64,000 bases of DNA from Taibaiella sp. (GTDB taxonomy: Bacteria; Bacteroidota; Bacteroidia; Chitinophagales; Chitinophagaceae), in the NCBI GenBank assembly GCA_019638495.1, contig JAHBTQ010000010.1, forward strand, positions 107,235 to 171,234, given 5' to 3'. The translations under genes and the position numbers were made by a program. Under the pieces are notes generated by a model. That model had not been told where the DNA came from, made no database searches, and saw only the letters and a program-made list of their open reading frames with translations. The stretch's first letter is position 1. Every line of letters begins with the position of its first letter. Below are positions 36,901 to 44,898 of the stretch, piece after piece.

Positions 36901-38810
36901 ATAAACGTCATGGCCGGCAGCTCCGACAGCAGAGAATAAAATTCTTCAGGAGAAACAATTATAGCGAAGTCTTTTACCTGGCTGCTCAGCACGGTCGCAA
37001 GGCCATCCGTTTTTTGCTTGTCCGGGTCTCTATTCACGTAGAATTTATTTCGCTCGGCATCCAGATGCGATAGTACGTCAACATTGCATTCTAAAATATT
37101 CAACCTCAAATCCCGGAGAAAGCTGACAAAATATGCATCAACAAATTGCGCCATTTTGGTTAGTCGGACTTCCGGAACATGCATCAGCCGAAGGATCTGA
37201 TTTGTCAACAACTGCTCCGTGTGCAGTACATCATCCTTTGCGTTATGCTTTGTGTCCAATGCCACACTTTTCAAAGTCGGCGACAAAAGCGTCTCGATCT
37301 CAATGGTGTCAATGATTCTGAGACCTTGCGGCAGTTGAATTTTTTCAGCAACGATCGGAAGATCAAACTTTCGGATATTGTGTCCTGTAAAGTACAAGTC
37401 CTTTTTACCGATTACCTGCTCAAGCGCAGACATTAACTTTTCGCTTTCCGCTTTTGAAACTGCGCTGTGAATGCTATGGTCAAGGGCAAACGCCACCTCT
37501 TTGATATCGTGACGATCATATTCCAAATCAAAGATGAGAAAGCCTGATGCGGATATTATCGAATGAATGATAGGAAAAAGTTGTTCGTAGTAAGCGACCG
37601 GGGTCAGCCCGGATTTCAACATTTGATTGGTCAGATATATTTTATCCGTGGGTGAAACCAGTTCATAGATTTTTTTTCGAGCCTCTCCCGATACTTCATG
37701 ATAAGCTTCCTTGAGTATTTGCAGTGGCGGTTGTTCGATTAAGCCGAATCTCCATAGTTCCACCCGTTCCTGTGCAGTCTTGCCTGCCTCAAGCTTTTTA
37801 ATGAACCCGGAATTCAATTCGGGAAAATTCCTTTTGATGAAATCTGCCTTTGACAAAAGTTCCGACAAATCAGACGGCAATTCCTTTGGGATGAAGTTCA
37901 GCAAAATCCGCTCCATTATGCCTTTGCCTATTCCATCGCCTTTACATTTCAACAGCATCTGTCGCTGTGAGCTTTCGCTTTGGCAAGATATATATCCTAC
38001 AACTTCATCCCAATCTCTAATTCCGTGGGAAAAGAGTTCCCGGTATTCATAGACCTCTTGCAGCCATAAATGAATTTTAAGATGTAAATCGGTATCCAGA
38101 ATATCGTCTAATTCTGAATATTGTAAGAGAGATGGCTGCTTTTCGCGCCAACACCTGATAAAGTAAATGATAGAACCGTAGTCGTTGTTTTCATTTTCCT
38201 TTAATTTAGCAATAGTACGCTGGATTAGTTGCTGAGGATTGTGTTTCTTATTTTGTCGTTCTTTGAACAGCCGAACTATTGCCTCAAGAATCATGTCGTA
38301 GACTTGAGAGTTATTTTGAGAGTATTGTAAGCCTAGGTTGATGAATCTATGCAGCCAGAAATCAAGGCTTTTTGTTTCTATATTTACGTTGACCTCATTA
38401 AACGAGAAAGTTATTGACAGCCCCGATGTCTCACAAAACAATTTAAACTCAACTACTCCAGAACTCGATTCGTCAAATTTGGGATCATCTGCTTGCAGGT
38501 AACATAATTCATTACCAGGTTCGACAACAATGATTTGAAACGAATCTCCTATAGGCTCTGCGATGGCCCTTAAATAGGTAGAGTCAATTTTAGCATATGT
38601 CCGCTCCTTCTTATCTAACTTGGATGTGTAACTAACGATCTGATACTTTTGGAGTTCCAAATCATTACCCCTAAGCGGTATATAATATGATTGATCTTTG
38701 CCACTACGTTTTAAAACGTTGTAAACATGGCGGTTATCTAGCTTCTCTAACCTAAATAAATATCCATGCGAGTTATCTTCTGCAACAAATGTGATTATTC
38801 CTAAGGGCAC
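30933..38810 (-). CDS. Giant DEDDh exonuclease / RecQ helicase / UvrD helicase fusion
   Basis: A 2625-aa protein. Residues 1-80 look like a cold-shock/OB-type domain (LGIITFVAEDNSHGYLF). A DEDDh 3-prime exonuclease lies at about 425-535: FLIFDLEYD, TGHNIRKFDLP and HNAKDDVLHTEQLL. A RecQ-type SF2 helicase spans about 1130-1500, with LPTGGGKSVLF, YDEAHCVSQWGLDFRPDY, LLFSATVSEQ, FATKAFGMGMDVPNI and LQEVGRAGRNAD. A UvrD-type SF1 helicase spans about 1980-2500, with IAGPGSGKTHTL, FVDEFQDITQERLDLL, GDPNQSIYGYERV, TTMHKVKGLEFDAV and MYVAYTRAKFRL. All key catalytic motifs look intact. The frame is open throughout. It is last in the defence cluster. RecQ relatives with UvrD halves occur in other bacteria; a chain combining both with an exonuclease is unusual. 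I infer DNA degradation or processing of invading DNA. Confidence 0.93.
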   Translation of the reverse strand: MPLGIITFVAEDNSHGYLFRLEKLDNRHVYNVLKRSGKDQSYYIPLRGNDLELQKYQIVSYTSKLDKKERTYAKIDSTYLRAIAEPIGDSFQIIVVEPGNELCYLQADDPKFDESSSGVVEFKLFCETSGLSITFSFNEVNVNIETKSLDFWLHRFINLGLQYSQNNSQVYDMILEAIVRLFKERQNKKHNPQQLIQRTIAKLKENENNDYGSIIYFIRCWREKQPSLLQYSELDDILDTDLHLKIHLWLQEVYEYRELFSHGIRDWDEVVGYISCQSESSQRQMLLKCKGDGIGKGIMERILLNFIPKELPSDLSELLSKADFIKRNFPELNSGFIKKLEAGKTAQERVELWRFGLIEQPPLQILKEAYHEVSGEARKKIYELVSPTDKIYLTNQMLKSGLTPVAYYEQLFPIIHSIISASGFLIFDLEYDRHDIKEVAFALDHSIHSAVSKAESEKLMSALEQVIGKKDLYFTGHNIRKFDLPIVAEKIQLPQGLRIIDTIEIETLLSPTLKSVALDTKHNAKDDVLHTEQLLTNQILRLMHVPEVRLTKMAQFVDAYFVSFLRDLRLNILECNVDVLSHLDAERNKFYVNRDPDKQKTDGLATVLSSQVKDFAIIVSPEEFYSLLSELPAMTFIGGGKEYSHIISEQKVESLPHGTLEKFLLEHFIEKCREANKSPIYANLPPRVKLILSESAAFEFITEPTTLQPETSCHYCFSPDHLIDAVQYVETSKRPVLLIEGDLMAISQKTLLYTLDQTIFQQRLNDDSFWIYFTGGQSRVEIDRNDLQKLDVKDVPSYFEFFWIEKTSFDSFQIWGNYNFRKLLKSKLRADKIVEYSFARDEVKKESCRYVIPQNASGKLYITRYNPETRYRDRYWTYQTKLIREVISANNNSTVLIINENSEKQKLYDYFTSIGYFVPDLNASSLRQANLLADHRSNRKLLVIAKEQIPELVLSEHLQHSNFIIDSFELEEKWFISKGTGFLATAEKAESGLKLKGANSTEEKTQANHDTEPGDPITSFQDIFVLLKIQKPLIDYYRWLFYLADKNSTVWLTDSRLGDFEGLGEEWKATRAFVKMWTDEKTYQSDYDKVCTYFPSPKPKEEIKLDIEATKEALRHIFLKEDTVTHQWFDYQHDFLNAILLADKDVLVTLPTGGGKSVLFQAPALYRGSLSGRLTIVVTPLKALMQDHVSKLWEMSFWGSVDCINSDRTDTQFIYRKVAGGEILLLYITPERFRSKPFINALKTRLENDRGLEYAVYDEAHCVSQWGLDFRPDYLHSANVNIGLKERSESKFPLLLFSATVSEQIYDDFQQRFNGSINRLENYTGAYNPLREHIAINFKASDDANMKLEQIANSLYEGGFDPAKSRCIVFVRRRKDAEEYIDGLEKQLAKLYEDHRFRGKIAYFHAGMNGEERQEVYDAYRSGEVCILFATKAFGMGMDVPNIHFVYHFGPSGSLEDYLQEVGRAGRNADRLIEADFSVDRKIETICFFENDDFGKIKTLLKNGRLTWRNLILVYKDIIEYYSRFRDVNADLEAQKPIVLPFNILGSSSHFDDVQDKDQILRLSLYWLEKLQRIRLGFYAPGQLEFTAFRTPENGQVENEIQGKIIAEVQKAWNSKSENAGSVAIELNRLLAAADITNTSDLLAAIFKCEKKRIFQYKSELRLYPTKKRMSELKYFYEHPQISRYFTTFEAVYDLAINLIDATPVRDQKQFDASYVEEIKRAYAGNYFNERTLPWYDQRDNNGLLTEASAKQIQKEQKDFERNKVKFAFALLNFIPKVRHRTLVADKKKGKADVVQVVYNGCKTKADWKKYLEEFKKDFKSLLGYISETFIKNTKKDHCASELILRLGLEDKEIKYSENLLAFANWLGYLHYEGTFLPMGVELYLQSTRDVRIEERDSTDKRMHDEFQTTQKLRELRLIALECLSDIPNKEAKDSFITRYFNCKNPDEIVLLITENMGENYEPLRGFRDEALYEKVSELSDEQRAVYNADVITNVQVIAGPGSGKTHTLILRVARLIHEESILPESILILAYNRAVVVELKERLTKLFSSLGYANIIQRLRVFTFHGFCKFCLRNAVRDLRFEDWVPRFMETAANHPGIINSQLGALKYVFVDEFQDITQERLDLLKFVADPKRTSISVIGDPNQSIYGYERVNAGGSRSPRQNYNEFNSIYSPIELRITDNFRSYPKILEAAQRLLSYNQDRFGIQPLISRLADVDYNYREVITCAGISDQWLQKLDGILNEVNPRTTANYRQIAIMFRTNAELYRAFNLIAIQRQTRNWNFRMRVQGDGSDFTKIREIAWIIQKYKAGILEQIKPNFISQFGVFRNNLAARHPNWDTYYFELFECLLHEYKKQRTDGDTYGDLLEFVKELAQKDDGQLSKVYYNHIAKVNPDEVRTEVVLTTMHKVKGLEFDAVIIPPSYANLPMNEAEVELNDNDYRELIEEERRLMYVAYTRAKFRLVAYHGDRERAMMQTGRNAQHTFADDNLGITIPKRISRTDTDGFKKYFISWGATESGDNVFPILEGQLACGSEIYLERGNNATWFLMYQQSRIACFSQAVSTFLSNKAGHSPVHGFRVSNIYKWTLDETIEADTRNDTTFARNWSSAAMQRRYIYLVEFSGYGKI

Positions 38811-38881
38811 TTTTTATAAGTTGATGTTACAAATTACGAAAAATGAAGAGCTTAGGCAATAACCGATACACGAGCATATTA

Positions 38882-39520
38882 TTATTTTCTACCGAAATCC
38901 GCAGGATTCTCACCCCATGCCTTTGTCTCCCACTTCAGTATTTGATTAGGGTATTCATTTTCTTTAAGCCATTTAACAGCTCGCTCTATCAATTCAAATA
39001 GTTTCCTGTTTTTATTAGACGGGAGATGATTCGTCCTTGCTTGCTTATCCCGTACCCAGCCGATAGCGTTTCTACTATCAGAGTAGATTGGTAGTGAAAG
39101 ATTGTGCTGTTTGCAATAAGCAAGGCCATGAACAATTCCTAAGAATTCAACGATGTTGTTTGTTCCGTCTTCATAGGGCCCGACTTTAAACAATTGCTTT
39201 CCCGTGCCGGTATGTACACCCTGATACTCCACCATGCCTGTAGCCGTATTCCAGGCACCATCTACAGATATACTATCCATTATTGGATCACCGATCAGTA
39301 TTCTCTGCTCTTCAGACAGTTCAACTTCTACCGTATCTGTGCCAATGAACTCATCCGGAGGTTTATTGTATGCTGCTTCGGCCAAATCTCGGGTAGAAAA
39401 TGATTTGTATACAGCACCGGGATATCCCGATACTTGTAGCTTGCAGCTATCCCAGTCGTCATAAACGCCGGGTTGCAGGCCGCTCCATACCACGTAGAAT
39501 TTCTGTTTCTTCTTTGCCAT
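38882..39520 (-). CDS. RNase H with viroplasmin domain
   Basis: A 212-aa enzyme. Residues about 6-52 form the Caulimovirus viroplasmin-like domain (FYVVWSGLQPGVYDDWDSC, VYKSFSTRDLAEAAY), which binds RNA-DNA hybrids. The RNase H1 fold follows with the acidic tetrad visible: D in SVDGAW, E in NIVEFLGIVHGL, D in IYSDSRNAI, and D in ENPADFGRK. It cuts RNA in RNA-DNA hybrids. Such genes are often housekeeping in Bacteroidota. Here it sits 20 bases from mcrC and 71 bases before the giant helicase, so it may serve the cluster. Confidence 0.9.
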   Translation of the reverse strand: MAKKKQKFYVVWSGLQPGVYDDWDSCKLQVSGYPGAVYKSFSTRDLAEAAYNKPPDEFIGTDTVEVELSEEQRILIGDPIMDSISVDGAWNTATGMVEYQGVHTGTGKQLFKVGPYEDGTNNIVEFLGIVHGLAYCKQHNLSLPIYSDSRNAIGWVRDKQARTNHLPSNKNRKLFELIERAVKWLKENEYPNQILKWETKAWGENPADFGRK

Positions 39521-39540
39521 TAACTTTTGTTGAGAATAAC

Positions 39541-40800
39541 TTAGCTATGCGGTGCTGCCTTAATATGTGATAACAACTCCTCGAAACCTAGTTGAATGCT
39601 GCCATTCGCTGAATGCACCGGCAAAAACACCAAATTACAATTACCGTGACCTGTTTTCTGGAAACTTCCTTCTACAAATTGACTTGCAACTGTACCCGGA
39701 TAAACCAGGGCACTTCTTTCTGTTACTTTGTATAGGTTGTATACAAGCATTTGTTTCAAATCATCATCAGCCGGTTTGTTATTAGCTGGTTGCTTCCATT
39801 TTGTGTCTAAAACAATGTGGGCCTTTTCTTTCTCTGGATTCTTATAGATCACAATATCCGGCCTGATAGTTCTCATATACCCTTCCGTTGGTTTCCAGAA
39901 CGCGCTTGGAAGTTGTTCTCTCACTTCGTACTCGCCGGGATTTGTCTTGTTTAATTCCTTTTTGAGTTGCTGATACACATAGCGCTCCCAAAGCGCGTTC
40001 ATGTCGAACATCAAAGCGATAACATTATTCTCTCCTCTCCTTATATCGGGGTGATAATTCAGTAATAGCAGTCGCGCAATGCCTATTGCGTTCTTGTAGG
40101 CGTCGGTCTTCCTGTCGAACACAAGTCTTGTAAACGTAGACTCGCTCACAACTGTATCACCACATTCGGGTAGATCAAACAAAATAGACTTAGCAGCAGC
40201 ACTGATGGAAGGTTTGGCTATTAATGCTATCAGTTTCGCTGTCTTTACTAGTAGCTGATTGAATATGTTATCGTGACTGTAAACTGAACTTCTTACATAG
40301 AACCGTTCTGCATGTACAAGGTTCTGTTGTATATGCTTGCCAAATACCAGGTTGCCCTTCAGTGCTAAACTGTTGCCTTCCGTCGATTTGTATTTCTTTA
40401 CCAATCCTGTTTGCAACAGGTACTTTACCTCTTTTAAAAAGAGCAGAAAATATAGGTCGAGTATTGAGTTGCCTTTTAATTTCAGGGAGGCGAAGCCGGT
40501 CTGCTCAACATCCAGCATACCTGTAGTGCGCAGCATAGAAATAAGGAATTGCTGCCAGGTATCTTTATCATCGAGTGCGTCTGTTTTGGGTAGCACTTCT
40601 ATAATAAGGCTACCCACCTGCAAAACACCCACATACTCGCAAAACTTAACGCCATTGTTTATCAGCGAAAAGAATGGCGTGCCGCTTTCTCCATGGTAAA
40701 CCTGTAGTGCCTTGAGGTGGGCAATGGTTAATTCCTGACCAGCTTCATCAGCTCTATCTGTTCGTAGCGCCTTGTGCTCGTATACTTTAAAGTAGTTCAC
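39541..40800 (-). CDS. mcrC: McrC-family restriction subunit
   Basis: A 419-aa protein, partner of McrB in type IV restriction of modified DNA. The N-terminal half (HGESGTPFFSLINNGVKFCEYVGVLQVGSLIIEVLPK) fits McrC. The C-terminal PD-(D/E)XK nuclease shows RPDIVIY near residue 313 and VLDTKWK near residue 331, the expected catalytic Asp and Asp/Lys pair. McrC stimulates the GTPase of McrB and supplies cleavage. It follows mcrB by six bases, so the two are translated from one message. Confidence 0.9.
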   Translation of the reverse strand: MNYFKVYEHKALRTDRADEAGQELTIAHLKALQVYHGESGTPFFSLINNGVKFCEYVGVLQVGSLIIEVLPKTDALDDKDTWQQFLISMLRTTGMLDVEQTGFASLKLKGNSILDLYFLLFLKEVKYLLQTGLVKKYKSTEGNSLALKGNLVFGKHIQQNLVHAERFYVRSSVYSHDNIFNQLLVKTAKLIALIAKPSISAAAKSILFDLPECGDTVVSESTFTRLVFDRKTDAYKNAIGIARLLLLNYHPDIRRGENNVIALMFDMNALWERYVYQQLKKELNKTNPGEYEVREQLPSAFWKPTEGYMRTIRPDIVIYKNPEKEKAHIVLDTKWKQPANNKPADDDLKQMLVYNLYKVTERSALVYPGTVASQFVEGSFQKTGHGNCNLVFLPVHSANGSIQLGFEELLSHIKAAPHS

Positions 40801-40806
40801 CCCTGT

Positions 40807-43380
40807 CTATTTGTTAAGCAGTTTTTCTAATGCTTTGGCAAATTCATCCTCTGTGTCAATGTTCTTAACAGACCACACTCTCTTCGTTTTGAAATCATCC
40901 AATGCATCATGCTCTGCGACTGCGAAGAATTTATCATCACGGTCATCAGACAGCGATGTGTTGATATCTACAAATCCTTTACCCAGAACAAGGCACATCT
41001 TTGCATAATCGCCATAGAAGTATTCCTGCAAAAGCGGAATGATCTTGTTGGTAAATGCCCGGAGATAGTACTCCCAAGGTTCGTCTTCTCCGCTAATAAA
41101 ATAGCTGTGACCTATTCTGTGATCGCGGCTGACTAATTTCTCCAGCCTCTTATTGATGGTTCGCAGCACTTCTTTGAAGTCAATAACAGAACCGCTTATG
41201 TTCAGAATCCTTATCTCATCCATATCCTCTTTGGGCATCATCTCTTCAAAAGAGAAGCGTCTCCTTAGTGCAGTATCCAGCGCTTCTACACTACGGTCTG
41301 CTGTGTTCATAGTGCCAATGATGTATAGGTTATTGGGTACGCTGAATTGCTCCCGTGAATAAGGCAATATAGCTGAAAGTTCTTCCGTATTCCCTTTACG
41401 TTTATTTTCTTCAAGCAACGTTATGAGCTCGCCGAAAATAGCTGACACATTGCCTCGATTGATCTCGTCAATTATCAACACATAATTTCCCGGGACTATT
41501 TGTCGGCTATTGCTTTTAGCGCCTTTGACGAAAAAATCCCTTTTGATGCCGTACCAGTTAAGCCTGTAAATACTGCGTTGAGAAAATGCCTTATTGAACA
41601 CTTCGTCCACAGGTATATTTTCGTTTTTTAGTAGCCATTCGACTTTTCTGAGATGTGGATATTCTATCTCATCCGGTTTGTATTCATATTCTCCGGTCAC
41701 TTTTCCGACTGCCCTGAAAAAGTAATTTCCATTGGTGACTATGACGAAATCACCAACTTTCAGATCATGGATGAACATCCTGATAGCTCCTCTTTCGAAG
41801 TCGGATAATTTTGCTGTGCTTGCAATTTGATTTATCTCCGCAACGTTCTTCCCTGTGTAATCATTATACCCGCCCCAGCCCAAAGCGATGTATCCATTTT
41901 CTATGCAGTACTCATATATTTCGTCGTCGTCAGGATTCTGGGTTGAACCCAGAGACATTTTATAGAAATGGGCATTGTCGAACTCTTCAGGCGTTAAGGA
42001 AAAAACGGCAGTTTGTTGGTCGGGTACATATGCAGCCCTGGACGAAATAGTTTTAAAAATGCCGGGAACTAATTCGTACAGTAGGTTGTCGCCATCTAAC
42101 TTTGGCTTTATGCCTTCAATAAAATCTTCGTAACCCAGACTTTGATGAAAGGTGCAGAAGCCTATTTTTCCATCTTTTACAAGACGGTCATATTCCAATT
42201 TAATTTCTGATCTTTTTTTACCCGACATATTGTAGTCAGGGTTCGCGATCTCAATCGCTTTGTTTATCGTATGGTATGTTTTACCTGTTCCTGGAGGACC
42301 GTATAGTATGAGATTTAGCGGATGGTTCATTTTTTCTTTCTTTTCGTTGTTGGCAATAGTGTTTGATGCTGGGAGAGCAGCCCCCCCATCATTGCTGTCC
42401 TCCTCTGGCGTTACAATTGGTTCGGTCTCTTTTGAATCGAGGAGGGTATAAAAAATATCCTGGGCCAGCAGCAGGTGATTTGGATCGGGGTAGCAGTCTG
42501 CATCCAGGTTAGCTGCTTCCCAACTGTAAATATCTTGTTGGCTGTTCAATGTCTTGATAAGATCATCAACCATTGCATAGTAGTGAAGCAGCTGCTGGCC
42601 AGTGCTTTTGGGTTTAATGCCAAACGATTTACTCAATGGCGAATAGAAACCCCACTTGAACAAGGTATATTTATCGGGGTGGCGGAAGGTAAGCAGGGTA
42701 GCTATTGTTCGCTCGTCCTGTCCTGTCTTTTCTCCTGCATTATTAAGGGAGAAATAAGTGGTCGCAAAATTGGCGAGGTAGCTGGCTATCCTGTCCTTCA
42801 GCGGTTTTGTCTCATCATATAGTGCCAGGAGTAGTTGCTCAAATTCAGCAGGCTTCTCCTTAAGCATATGGTTGAAGATAGATGGCACCATGCCCATGTA
42901 TAGCAGGTTGCCAAAGGGGTTGCCCGACATCAGTTGCGTAAAGCTCATTTGCCCTTGTTCATACTTCTTCCATTTATCCTGGAAGGCCTGCACCAGCCTG
43001 AACTTATACTTTTCATCGGCCAGGTTTTTGGGCATCTGCTGTTCGCGGTAGCGCTGTATGTAATCGTCGTAGGTGAGCAACTGGTGGTTTATGATGATCT
43101 CATCCTGTGCATTCAGCACTATCTCGAGGTTGCCGGGAAAACGATTCTTGAATTCCGCTCCGGTTTCGAAAACGGTTTTGAGGTCCCGGAAGGGGGCGCT
43201 GTCGGTATTTTTAGTTTTTCCGCCCCAGGCAAAGAACTTGCCGGTGTAGGATCTACGATCCCCCAGGGAAATAATCTGATCTGCAGAGTAAACGATTTTT
43301 AAGGCCCCTTGTGGTGTTACCTTTCGCGACGCTTCCCGCAGTAGCTTCTTCCAGGCTTCGGTATATATGTTTTGTGACAT
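40807..43380 (-). CDS. mcrB: McrB-family AAA+ GTPase with EVE-like insertion
   Basis: An 857-aa protein. Residues 1-330 form a lineage-specific N-terminal domain, presumably for DNA recognition. The AAA+ motor begins NLILYGPPGTGKTYHTI (Walker A, residue about 360). Walker B and the McrB signature are LIIDEINRGNVSAIFGELITLLEE near 637, followed by IGTMNTADRSVEALDTALRRRF. Between the two, at about 463-590, is an insertion (YIALGWGGYNDYTGK, VGDFVIVTNGNYFFRAVGKVTGEYEY) that looks like an EVE/PUA-type domain, a fold that reads modified bases. Partner McrC is downstream. Confidence 0.9.
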   Translation of the reverse strand: MSQNIYTEAWKKLLREASRKVTPQGALKIVYSADQIISLGDRRSYTGKFFAWGGKTKNTDSAPFRDLKTVFETGAEFKNRFPGNLEIVLNAQDEIIINHQLLTYDDYIQRYREQQMPKNLADEKYKFRLVQAFQDKWKKYEQGQMSFTQLMSGNPFGNLLYMGMVPSIFNHMLKEKPAEFEQLLLALYDETKPLKDRIASYLANFATTYFSLNNAGEKTGQDERTIATLLTFRHPDKYTLFKWGFYSPLSKSFGIKPKSTGQQLLHYYAMVDDLIKTLNSQQDIYSWEAANLDADCYPDPNHLLLAQDIFYTLLDSKETEPIVTPEEDSNDGGAALPASNTIANNEKKEKMNHPLNLILYGPPGTGKTYHTINKAIEIANPDYNMSGKKRSEIKLEYDRLVKDGKIGFCTFHQSLGYEDFIEGIKPKLDGDNLLYELVPGIFKTISSRAAYVPDQQTAVFSLTPEEFDNAHFYKMSLGSTQNPDDDEIYEYCIENGYIALGWGGYNDYTGKNVAEINQIASTAKLSDFERGAIRMFIHDLKVGDFVIVTNGNYFFRAVGKVTGEYEYKPDEIEYPHLRKVEWLLKNENIPVDEVFNKAFSQRSIYRLNWYGIKRDFFVKGAKSNSRQIVPGNYVLIIDEINRGNVSAIFGELITLLEENKRKGNTEELSAILPYSREQFSVPNNLYIIGTMNTADRSVEALDTALRRRFSFEEMMPKEDMDEIRILNISGSVIDFKEVLRTINKRLEKLVSRDHRIGHSYFISGEDEPWEYYLRAFTNKIIPLLQEYFYGDYAKMCLVLGKGFVDINTSLSDDRDDKFFAVAEHDALDDFKTKRVWSVKNIDTEDEFAKALEKLLNK

Positions 43381-43419
43381 GGATTACAATATTTGTAAGC
43401 GTATTTTATAGGTGTGATA

Positions 43420-44889
43420 TTAAAAATCTACATCCAACCCAAACGACGTTCCTTGAAATTCGTTTACTGGTACCATTTTCCTAGAATGTCCGGTAACAAC
43501 GATGTCATTTATCAATGCGGGGCTAGGGTGACCATAGTCATTATTCACGCCATAATTAATAAAATTCCAGTTTCTATAGGACATCTGTGATAATAGCAAT
43601 TTATCAGCATTCTTTTCTGAACCATGGTGCGGCACCTGGAACAACCAGAATTTATCAGTGTAGTATTTATACTTCAGGAAGAAGGCATTTACATCTACCT
43701 CGGCCTTCAGATAAGAGTCTGACGTGAGAAGTGCATTGGGGAATTGAACAAATCCTTCGTTCCAATGGTAATGTTCATCAAAATATCGCCAGTCATGCCA
43801 GTGTTCAGTTTCTTTTCTTTGCTGCAGGATGCCGATCTTGTTATAGATAGTGAATCGGCAAATAGAATGATGCCAAATTTCAGAGTGACGCCACCAGTGT
43901 CTATCGGTTGTATCAATTCCCAAAAGACCGAAAATGCCCTTTAGATTTCTATGTAACATGCACAGCGCAGTAGTATTAGGATTTTCTAACTCGGTTTTTG
44001 TTATAGAGAGATCCTCTTTAAGCAATTCATCCATTGCAGTCTTAAAAATTTTCTTTACAGCCATTGCCCCCTTCATTTTTTTTACAGCTTCTATAATTTT
44101 TGTGCGGATGACTTCATTATCGTCCTCTACTTTCACACCACATTTTTTTAGAAATAACTCTTTTACCTTTCTGAAAAATTTTTCACTGCCCGGTCCTATA
44201 TCTTTTTTGTAGAAGAGAAATTCCATTACTTTCCTACTACCCACAGTAAGCAATATCCCTTTTTCTGTATCCTTAACTTTAAAACTCCTCGAGGTGTCCA
44301 GCTTTGCAGCAAACGCACGAACATCCCCTGGTGTCAATTGCCCAGTGCGTCTTACCCTCGGATCAAAAGAAAAGAGAAACCTGTTTTCAGGAACACTGAG
44401 GTCGAAATTGTGTTCATCATTTTCCGGCGGGATTGGCTTTTGGGGATCAGATTCAATGAGATAAAGCTCTCCTCCATCTCCCAAATTCGGCCCAAGCGCC
44501 CGTGCCGGATCAATTATGAAATCTACAGTGTTGAGGTCAGTATCTTTGTCCGCTCGATATATGTATCGTGCCGTGAGGAAAAGCCGCTCTTCAAAAGTTG
44601 CAAAGGGCATCACTATCCTCTTCACCTTTACATCATCTTTCAGCAGGGTCTTTATATGATTAATGTGATCTGCATCGAAATGAGAAATAACCAAAAGGTC
44701 AAGCTCCTTTTCTTTGTCAAATACTTCGCTGCGGTAATGCTCCGCTTCGTGTGCTCCGGATGATGCAGGCAAACAGCCACAGTCAAATATCATTCTGAAT
44801 TTGACCGTATCATTTTGTTTGATAACTCCCGTATAAAACAGACCTTGTCCTATAGGATGTATGGTGAATTTTTGTTCCAGTTTTGGCAT
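43420..44889 (-). CDS. ComEC-like metallo-beta-lactamase-fold protein
   Basis: A 489-aa soluble protein. The zinc motif is VISHFDADHI near residue 70, the SHxDxDH form seen in ComEC-type enzymes, and LFQVPHHGSEKNAD near residue 421 matches their second histidine block. The about 300 residues between are a large insertion, partly helical (KKCGVKVEDDNEVIRTKIIEAVKK). No membrane segment or signal peptide is present. ComEC-type MBL domains act as nucleases on DNA, and I infer nuclease or phosphodiesterase activity. It starts nine bases after the HNH gene, suggesting the two function together. Confidence 0.85.
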   Translation of the reverse strand: MPKLEQKFTIHPIGQGLFYTGVIKQNDTVKFRMIFDCGCLPASSGAHEAEHYRSEVFDKEKELDLLVISHFDADHINHIKTLLKDDVKVKRIVMPFATFEERLFLTARYIYRADKDTDLNTVDFIIDPARALGPNLGDGGELYLIESDPQKPIPPENDEHNFDLSVPENRFLFSFDPRVRRTGQLTPGDVRAFAAKLDTSRSFKVKDTEKGILLTVGSRKVMEFLFYKKDIGPGSEKFFRKVKELFLKKCGVKVEDDNEVIRTKIIEAVKKMKGAMAVKKIFKTAMDELLKEDLSITKTELENPNTTALCMLHRNLKGIFGLLGIDTTDRHWWRHSEIWHHSICRFTIYNKIGILQQRKETEHWHDWRYFDEHYHWNEGFVQFPNALLTSDSYLKAEVDVNAFFLKYKYYTDKFWLFQVPHHGSEKNADKLLLSQMSYRNWNFINYGVNNDYGHPSPALINDIVVTGHSRKMVPVNEFQGTSFGLDVDF

Positions 44890-44898
44890 AAAATATTT

